DNA from: Tagaea sp. | GTDB lineage: Bacteria; Pseudomonadota; Alphaproteobacteria; CACIAM-22H2 | Length of the DNA stretch: 37,374 bases | Reading direction: 5' to 3' | Assembly (NCBI GenBank): GCA_023653245.1 | Contig: JAMNXK010000005.1 | Location: forward strand, 1 to 37,374 | Shown here: positions 31,944 to 37,374 of the stretch, one piece after another | How positions within the stretch are numbered: the first letter of the stretch is position 1 | Layout: the number at the start of each line of letters is the position of its first letter | Notes under the pieces: generated by a model | Told to the model about the DNA's origin: nothing | The model's database searches: none | The model's input: the letters and a program-made list of their open reading frames with translations, nothing else | Translations under genes and position numbers: made by a program

Positions 31944-33227
31944 ATGTTTTCTCGGCGTAATTTTCTCGCGGCTTCGGCCGCAGGCGTGGCTGGAATGGGT
32001 CTCGTGTCCAAGGCCAGTCTTGCGTCGATCCCGGAGGCGGTGACGCAGTCGTCGTCCGCGACGATCTTTCCCTCGGCGCCGGCTTCCGGCCGGCCCTACA
32101 ACCCCGTTGTCACGCTGAACGGCTGGACCTTGCCGTGGCGTATGCGCGACGGGTGGAAGGAGTTCCATCTGACCGCCGAGCCGGTCGTCCGCGAGATCGC
32201 GCCGGGAATGACCGCCAATCTATGGGGCTATAACGGCCAGAGTCCCGGACCCACGATCGAGTGTGTCGAAGGGGACAAAGTCCGGATTTTCGTGACGAAC
32301 AAGCTGCCCGAGCATACGACGATCCACTGGCACGGAATTCTGCTTCCCTGCGGAATGGACGGCGTGGGTGGATTGACCCAACCCCATATCCCTGTGGGCA
32401 AGACCTTCGTCTACGAGTTCGTGATGAAGAAGAGCGGGACCTTCATGTATCACCCGCACGCCGACGAGATGGTCCAGATGTCGATGGGAATGATGGGGTT
32501 CTTCGTCGTCCATCCCCGCAATCCGACGCTCCACGCCGTCGATAGGGACTTCGTCTTCATCCTGAACGCCTACGACATCGAGCCCGGCGCGAAGACGCCG
32601 AAGAACTCGACGATGCTCGATTTCAACATATGGAGCTGGAATAGCCGCGCGTTTCCGGGGATCGATCCTCTCGTGGTGCGGAAGGGGGATCGCGTCCGCA
32701 TCCGCGTCGGTAATCTCACCATGACCAATCACCCGATCCATTTGCACGGATACGATTTCGTGGTGACGGGAACCGACGGCGGCTGGGTTCCGCCGAGCGC
32801 ACGTTGGCCGGAAGTCAGTGCCGATATCGGCGTCGGGCAAATGCGCGCTATCGAATTCGTGGCGGATGAGCCCGGCGATTGGGCCATCCACTGCCACAAA
32901 TCGCACCATACGATGAACCCGATGGGCCACAACGTGCCCACGATGATCGGCGTCGACCATCGCGACGTCGTGCACCAGATTACGCGCGTCGTCCCCGACT
33001 ACATGGTCATGGGGGAGCGCGGGATGGCCGACATGCAGGAAATGGAGATGCCGATCCCGGACAACACGCTGCCGATGATGACCGGCCGCGGACCTTTCGG
33101 GCCGCTCGAGATGGGCGGAATGTTCTCCGTGGTCAAGGTGCGCGAAGGCCTGGCGCGCGGCGACTACAAGGACCCGGGTTGGTACCAGCACCCGCCCGGC
33201 ACCGTCGCCTACGAGTGGAAAGGCTGA
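31944..33227 (+). CDS. Multicopper oxidase, two-domain type
   Basis: A 427-residue exported oxidase with a twin-arginine-type leader (SRRNFLAAS). Copper ligand motifs are HWHG (128-131), YHPH (169-172), HPIHLHG (263-269) and HCHKSHHTM (316-324). The spacing leaves room for only two cupredoxin domains, not the usual three, as in small laccases that assemble as trimers. The C-terminal part (about 345-400) is methionine-rich (MADMQEMEMP, MMTGRG, MGGM). It may oxidise Cu(I) in the periplasm. GGGAG precedes the ATG at 31944. Confidence 0.9.
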   Translation: MFSRRNFLAASAAGVAGMGLVSKASLASIPEAVTQSSSATIFPSAPASGRPYNPVVTLNGWTLPWRMRDGWKEFHLTAEPVVREIAPGMTANLWGYNGQSPGPTIECVEGDKVRIFVTNKLPEHTTIHWHGILLPCGMDGVGGLTQPHIPVGKTFVYEFVMKKSGTFMYHPHADEMVQMSMGMMGFFVVHPRNPTLHAVDRDFVFILNAYDIEPGAKTPKNSTMLDFNIWSWNSRAFPGIDPLVVRKGDRVRIRVGNLTMTNHPIHLHGYDFVVTGTDGGWVPPSARWPEVSADIGVGQMRAIEFVADEPGDWAIHCHKSHHTMNPMGHNVPTMIGVDHRDVVHQITRVVPDYMVMGERGMADMQEMEMPIPDNTLPMMTGRGPFGPLEMGGMFSVVKVREGLARGDYKDPGWYQHPPGTVAYEWKG

Positions 33228-33257
33228 CCCTCTCATTCCCCCACGAAGGAGTTTGGT

Positions 33258-33731
33258 ATGAAGAACGAGTTGCTCGCGTCCCTTTTGGTTCTGGCCCTGG
33301 CCGGCGCTTCGATGGCTGTCGCTTCCCCTGGTCACAGTGGCGGGCATGGGAAGTCCGCTCTCGGAGAGCCCGGTGATCCGAAGCGCGTCACCCGGACGGT
33401 CGAAGTCCGAATGAACGACCAGATGCGTTTCCTTCCAGACCGAGTTTCCGTCCGTCCCGGCGAAACGATCCGCTTCGTGGTCAAGAACATCGGCGAATTG
33501 CCGCACGAGATGATGCTCGGCACCGAACAGGAATTGGTCGAACACGCGAAGGTCATGCAAGAAAATCCCGGCATGGAGCATGACGACGAGCCCAATGCCG
33601 TCACCGTTCAGCCGGGCAAGACCGGTGAGATCGTCTGGCGGTTCACCAGCGCTGGAACCTTCAAGTTCGGTTGCCTGAAGCCCGGCCACTTCGAGGCGGG
33701 CATGGTGGGTACGCTGAGCGTCCGCCGATGA
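33258..33731 (+). CDS. Cupredoxin-family blue-copper protein
   Basis: A 157-residue exported protein with signal (1-22), a short histidine-containing linker (PGHSGGHG) and one plastocyanin/azurin-like domain. The type-1 copper ligands are H83 (LPHEMM), C139, H144 and M149 in the loop GCLKPGHFEAGM. It resembles CopI-type periplasmic copper-tolerance proteins. AGGAG lies upstream of the ATG. The stop overlaps the next start as ATGA. Confidence 0.9.
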   Translation: MKNELLASLLVLALAGASMAVASPGHSGGHGKSALGEPGDPKRVTRTVEVRMNDQMRFLPDRVSVRPGETIRFVVKNIGELPHEMMLGTEQELVEHAKVMQENPGMEHDDEPNAVTVQPGKTGEIVWRFTSAGTFKFGCLKPGHFEAGMVGTLSVRR

Positions 33732-34048
33732 TGCCGCAAATGATCCGGAAAGCTTGGCTCCGTCGGGCGGCCGCGTTCTGTGTCGTTGCCATGGCGTTGG
33801 TCGTGGCCGGCGTCGCCAATGCCCAAACGACGGACTGGATCGAGGGCGAGGTCCGCCGCGTCAACGACGCCGATGGCAAGGTCACGCTCCGCCACGGCCC
33901 CTTGCCGGAACTGGACATGCCCGGGATGACGATGGTGTTCACGGCTCGCGATCGGGCCGTGATGCGCGATCTGAAAGTGGGCGACAAGGTCCGGTTCATC
34001 GCCGAACGCACCGACGGCGTGTTCTATGTGATCGAGATCGCCAAGTGA
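33728..34048 (+). CDS. CusF-like periplasmic copper-binding protein
   Basis: A 106-residue exported protein with signal peptide (about 10-32, ending NAQ). The small beta-barrel has the CusF pattern: H56, then MPGMTM (64-69) and LKVGDKVRF. In E. coli CusF a tryptophan caps the Cu(I) site; the corresponding position here is methionine, as in many stand-alone relatives. It would bind Cu(I)/Ag(I) and pass it to a pump or oxidase. It is translationally coupled to the cupredoxin. Confidence 0.9.
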   Translation: MMPQMIRKAWLRRAAAFCVVAMALVVAGVANAQTTDWIEGEVRRVNDADGKVTLRHGPLPELDMPGMTMVFTARDRAVMRDLKVGDKVRFIAERTDGVFYVIEIAK

Positions 34049-34063
34049 CCGGGTAGGCGCCAT

Positions 34064-35542
34064 ATGGGGGCGGGCTCCATCGACCGGCTGGGGCGTCGCC
34101 GCTTCCTAGCGGGGTCGGCGAGCGCCGCGATGCTGTCCGGCATCGTGCCGCGCGCCCGCGCGCAAGCGCGCGCGTTGCCGATTCCGCGATTGGTCGATTC
34201 TGCCGCCGGACCCATCCGGCTGGAAGCGGCCGTTGCCTCCCACGCGTTCGGCGCTTTAAAGCCGTCGCCGACATTGGGCTACTCGTCGACCTATCTCGGA
34301 CCCACGCTGCTCTTCCGCAACGGGCGCTCCGCCGATATCGAGATTCGGAACCTGCTCGACGAGCCGACATCGACGCACTTTCACGGATTGCTGATCCCGG
34401 CCGCCGCCGACGGGTCACCCCATCATCCCGTGGCGCCAGGAGCAATATGGCGGACGAGGTTCCGCGTGGCGCAGCCGGCGGCGACCGCTTGGTACCATGC
34501 GCATCCGCACGGGGCGACGGGAAGGCAGGTTTACTCAGGACTTGCGGGCCTCGTCATCGTGGAGGATGCCGACTCGCGGCGCCTCGGGTTGCCCGCAGCG
34601 TACGGCATCGACGATTTGCCATTGATCCTCCAGGATCGTTCCTTCGACCCCGAAGGTCGGCTCGTCTATTTTAATCGCGGCCCGGCGATGATGATGGGCA
34701 TGCGCGGCGCGGTTTTCGTAGTGAACGGGGTCGTCGACCCCGTGGCGCGGGTCCCGGCCGGCCTTGTCCGGTTGCGGATTTTGAACGCCGCGAACGCCAG
34801 GAATTTCGATCTCGCGTTCGACGATGGCCGTCCCTTCGCCGCGATCGCCACGGATGGCGGCTATCTTCGGGCGCCCGCGCAGCTTCGGAGCCTTGTCATC
34901 GCACCCGGCGAACGCTTTGAAGTCGTCGTGGACTTCTCGTCCGGGGCGGGGGCGCGGCTGGAAACGGGTTCGGATCTGGCCGCGGCGCTCGCCGGACGAC
35001 TTCCGATCTCGGACCGTGTCATGGGGCGGGGTAGCGGTCCGTTGCTGCGCTTCGAAGTGGATCGGTCGCTGCCGGCCAACGGCCGTCTGCCGGATCGGCT
35101 TCGTACGCTCGATCCGGTCCACGTCCGGCCCGAACTCGTGCGCCGGACCGTATCTCTCGACATGGGTGCTTCGATGACGCGCGCGACCTCCGAACACGGC
35201 GGCGCGCACGCGGGTCCGTTCGGAATCAACGGCCGGTCATTCGATCCAAGCCGGATCGATTTCGAACCGCGATTGGGCGGGGACGAGGTCTGGAACGTCT
35301 CGCCGCAAATGATGTCGCATCCTTTCCACATCCATGGCGCGATGTTCAGGGTTCTCGAGATCGACGGCCAAGCGCCGCCGGCGCATCTCGCTGGCGAGAA
35401 AGACACGGTGCTCGCTTCGGGGCCGATCAAATTGCTCGTGTCGTTCCGTCAGCCCGCGACGGCCGAGCATCCTTTCATGTTTCATTGCCACGTCCTGGAG
35501 CACGAGGACGCCGGAATGATGGGCCAGTATCGGACGGTATAG
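34064..35542 (+). CDS. CueO/SufI-type multicopper oxidase
   Basis: A 492-residue exported protein with a twin-arginine leader (GRRRFLAGS). All four copper motifs are present: HFHG (105-108), WYHAHPHG (143-150), HPFHIHG (419-425) and HCHVLEHEDAGMM (474-486). The length fits the three-domain architecture. The methionine-rich insert of E. coli CueO is reduced to MMMGM near 210. It probably oxidises Cu(I) or a phenolic/metal substrate in the periplasm. It is the second full oxidase in this operon. Confidence 0.92.
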   Translation: MGAGSIDRLGRRRFLAGSASAAMLSGIVPRARAQARALPIPRLVDSAAGPIRLEAAVASHAFGALKPSPTLGYSSTYLGPTLLFRNGRSADIEIRNLLDEPTSTHFHGLLIPAAADGSPHHPVAPGAIWRTRFRVAQPAATAWYHAHPHGATGRQVYSGLAGLVIVEDADSRRLGLPAAYGIDDLPLILQDRSFDPEGRLVYFNRGPAMMMGMRGAVFVVNGVVDPVARVPAGLVRLRILNAANARNFDLAFDDGRPFAAIATDGGYLRAPAQLRSLVIAPGERFEVVVDFSSGAGARLETGSDLAAALAGRLPISDRVMGRGSGPLLRFEVDRSLPANGRLPDRLRTLDPVHVRPELVRRTVSLDMGASMTRATSEHGGAHAGPFGINGRSFDPSRIDFEPRLGGDEVWNVSPQMMSHPFHIHGAMFRVLEIDGQAPPAHLAGEKDTVLASGPIKLLVSFRQPATAEHPFMFHCHVLEHEDAGMMGQYRTV

Positions 35543-35551
35543 GAGACGCAC

Positions 35552-36319
35552 TTGTCGCGATTGAGCGCATCGGAGCTCGGCTCCTATATCGGAACGGGAT
35601 TTGTGATCGCTCGGGGATTCTGCCCGAGATCCACGGTGACGGCCTTGCGCGAAGCGGCGCTGCTCGAATTGGCGACGGCTCGAGCCCCTGTCGAACTCGA
35701 AGCCGATCTCGGTTATCCGGGCGCGCCCAATTCGAAGACGGCGCCCGGCGGCGGCACGATTCGTCGCCTCTTGAACGCCGCCGACCGGCAACCTGCCTTC
35801 CGCGACTGGCTCACCGGTGCGCAGGTTTCGACGGCCATGCGGGACATCCTTGGCGAGGACGCTCTGATGTCCCGAGCCCATCACAACTGCATCATGACCA
35901 AGCACCCGCGTCATGGCAGCCGGACGAACTGGCATCGGGACATCCGATACTGGTCGTTCGGTTTTCCCGGGTTGGTCTCGATGTGGCTGGCGCTCGGTCC
36001 GGAAACGGGGGCGAACGGAGCGTTGTCCTTCATCCCGGCGTCCCACGCGCTCGATCTGCCCGATACGCTCTTCGACGATCGGAAGTTCCTGCGATTGGAC
36101 GTTCCGGCGGGGCGGGAGTTGGCGAAGACCGCCGTTCCGGTCGAGCTCGAACCCGGGGATACGGTCTTCTTCCACTGCCGGACGCTCCACGCGGCGGGCC
36201 CCAATATCACCGACGCGGTGAAGTTCTCGCTGGTGGCGACGTATCGCGGTATCTCCAATCCGCCGCTGCCGGGCTCCCGCTCCGCCGCGATGCCGGATAT
36301 CCCTTTGCCGGCCGGATGA
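35552..36319 (+). CDS. Phytanoyl-CoA dioxygenase (PhyH) family oxygenase
   Basis: A 255-residue Fe(II)/2-oxoglutarate-dependent oxygenase. The iron triad is visible as H128 and D130 (NWHRD) and H213 (TLHAAGPN), with R232 likely binding 2-oxoglutarate. The TTG at 35552 has GGAG six bases upstream and lies ten bases after the oxidase stop, so it is the last gene of the operon. The substrate is unknown; PhyH proteins act on a wide range of small molecules, including lipids and natural products. A link with copper may be through chalkophore-like or lipid chemistry (speculation). Confidence 0.85.
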   Translation: MSRLSASELGSYIGTGFVIARGFCPRSTVTALREAALLELATARAPVELEADLGYPGAPNSKTAPGGGTIRRLLNAADRQPAFRDWLTGAQVSTAMRDILGEDALMSRAHHNCIMTKHPRHGSRTNWHRDIRYWSFGFPGLVSMWLALGPETGANGALSFIPASHALDLPDTLFDDRKFLRLDVPAGRELAKTAVPVELEPGDTVFFHCRTLHAAGPNITDAVKFSLVATYRGISNPPLPGSRSAAMPDIPLPAG

Positions 36320-36374
36320 CGAGGCGCATATGATCGCCGGCGTTCGCTGTCGTCCTGTTCGTGCAAAGTTAGAG

Positions 36375-36403
36375 CCATCTGTAAGCGATGGGGTGGACGC
36401 CCC
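36375..36403. other. Hairpin pair upstream of IS110 transposase (possible bridge-RNA region)
   Basis: CCATC/GATGG (36375-36379 and 36387-36391) and GGGG/CCCC (36390-36393 and 36400-36403) form two adjacent hairpins in the 142-base non-coding lead before the transposase start. IS110-group elements encode their bridge RNA in the left-end non-coding region, so this is the expected place. No promoter was confirmed, and the guide loops cannot be read without the target and the other element end. Confidence 0.35.
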
Positions 36404-36461
36404 CCGACGGCATCTGGTGTGCCAAGGTTGTGGCGTAGAGGTCACAACAAGGGAGGCGTCC

Positions 36462-37095
36462 ATGGGAGAGGTAACCATTGTCGGACTGGATTTGGCAAAG
36501 AATGTTTTCCAAGTCCACGGCGCGAGCGCCGATGGCGGTGTGGTCTTTCGTAAGCAGCTTCGCCGTAACACGATTCTTGGATTTTTTGGCGAGATGGGCG
36601 CTTGCGTCGTGGCGATGGAAGCGTGCGCAAGCAGCCACTATTGGGGCCGCGAGATCGCCAAGCTCGGACATGAGGTTCGGTTGATCGCACCGATCTACGT
36701 TAAGCCCTTTGTGAAGCGGCAGAAGAGCGACGCTGCGGATGCGGAGGCGATCGCCGAGGCAGCGCTCCGGCCGACGATGCGGTTCGTCGCGGTCAAAAGC
36801 GAAAGTCAGCAGGCTGCGGGCATGACTTTTCGCGCTCGTGATCTCCTCGTTCGTCAGCGAACCCAGACAATCAACGCTCTTCGAGGGCACCTGGCCGAGT
36901 TCGGCGTAACGGTACCGACAGGTGCTGTGCATATCGAGAAGCTGATAATCATCGTACGCGATCCAGACTGCGCGCTGCCAAAGCAAGTCATCGGTGTGGC
37001 GATGTTGCTTGTCGAGCAGATTGAGGATCTCGATTTAAGGATTGCGACGCTGATGGAAGAGATCACCCGAAGTGCGCGTGGGATGCCCCGAGTTC
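36462..37095 (+). mobile_element. IS110-family transposase gene, interrupted
   Basis: N-terminal part of an IS110-family DEDD transposase: IVGLDLAKNVFQVHG (D10), VVAMEACASSHYW (E53) and KSDAADAEAIAEAA (D90, D93) give the RuvC-like catalytic set. AAGGGAGG precedes the ATG. The frame is cut at about 37095 by the end of an IS3-family element (TGTGGACACG), so the Tnp_20 domain with its catalytic serine is missing here; it may lie beyond the window, after the IS3 copy. The in-frame codons continuing to 37112 are IS3 sequence. Confidence 0.85.
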
Positions 37096-37374
37096 TGTGG
37101 ACACGTAGTTAAGCTATCCGCATCTTCGCCTCGAACGCCATAGGGCTCTCGTATCCAAGCGTCGAATGACGCCGGCGCGGATTGTAGAAGCGCTCGATGT
37201 AGTCGAACACGTCGGCTCTGGCCTCGTCGCGCGTGCGATAGACCTTGCGGTCAACCCGCTCGACCTTCAGCGACGAGAAGAAGCTCTCCATCGCCGCATT
37301 GTCCCAGACGTCGCCCGCGCGGCTCATCGAGCATTCGATGCCATTCTCGACCAGCAGCCGCTGGAACGCCTCGC
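37096..37374 (-). mobile_element. IS3-family element, right part of orfB and terminal end (partial)
   Basis: The element end TGTGGACACGTAG lies at 37096. On the minus strand the stop at 37109-37111 terminates an OrfB integrase frame that runs off the window: RAGDVWDNAAMESFFSSLK (with the last catalytic glutamate of DDE), then FDYIERFYNPRRRHSTLGYE. The element is inserted in the IS110 transposase gene and is related to the remnant at 9243-9391 in the same orientation. Left part and completeness are outside the window. Confidence 0.9.

Noticed and set aside
1..37374. CRISPR arrays, tRNA or rRNA genes, or a replication origin
   Set aside because: No regularly spaced repeats, cloverleaf ends, conserved rRNA blocks or iteron clusters were seen by eye.

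Overview
The window reads as a GC-rich alphaproteobacterial chromosome segment. It carries an aapJQM/metC amino-acid block of the rhizobial type, DXP-dependent pdxA-pdxJ, a Zn-type ArsR regulator and a class III adenylate cyclase, with dense GTGA/ATGA gene overlaps. No rRNA, tRNA or CRISPR array was seen. Most of the window is a metal-resistance island, mainly for copper, with a zinc/cadmium/lead module at the left end. Assignments rest on motifs read by eye; no database search was run.

Region 1 (1-4463): a leftward operon of ArsR regulator, DsbA-like oxidoreductase, DedA membrane protein and lspA (cut by the window edge) diverges from a P1B-2 Zn/Cd/Pb ATPase. Each direction has its own sigma-70-like promoter and an ATGAAC-N4-GTTCAT-like operator. 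Region 2 (4463-9073): a compact run of SHOCT protein, two small zinc-ribbon proteins, a DsbD/ScsB-type reductase and lnt. By eye it looks less GC-rich than its surroundings.

Region 3 (9074-9622): debris of an IS3-family and an IS66-family element. It abuts region 4 (9623-15645): metC, aapJ, aapQ and aapM on the minus strand, with the expected ATPase gene aapP missing where the debris begins, then a divergent LysR regulator and a small membrane protein.

Region 5 (15599-30089), copper core: MipA-like outer membrane protein with a class III adenylate cyclase (minus); divergently, a leaderless C-terminal multicopper-oxidase domain abutting an ECF sigma factor with a CorE-like cysteine pattern; then DUF2933, a membrane methyltransferase, a phasin-like protein with fabI, a Met-rich DUF305 protein, DUF411, a P1B-1 copper ATPase, a CopZ-like chaperone, pdxA-pdxJ and a response regulator-sensor kinase-cytochrome c operon. 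Region 6 (30191-36319): a small exported protein, a TolC-like lipoprotein, a two-domain multicopper oxidase, a blue-copper protein, a CusF-like protein, a three-domain-size multicopper oxidase and a PhyH dioxygenase. Region 7 (36320-37374): an IS110-family element interrupted by an IS3-family element related to the remnant at 9243.

The most interesting structure is a 15-bp motif, GNNAC-NNTTC-GTTAC, found at three places and always 75-81 bases upstream of a start codon: before the MipA/cyclase operon, before the oxidase-domain/sigma operon, and before the exported-protein/TolC/oxidase operon. Its 10-bp half-site period is what OmpR-type regulators use, and an OmpR-type two-component system lies beside the third site. 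This suggests one copper regulon joining periplasmic oxidation and efflux with a second-messenger cyclase and a possibly metal-sensing sigma factor.
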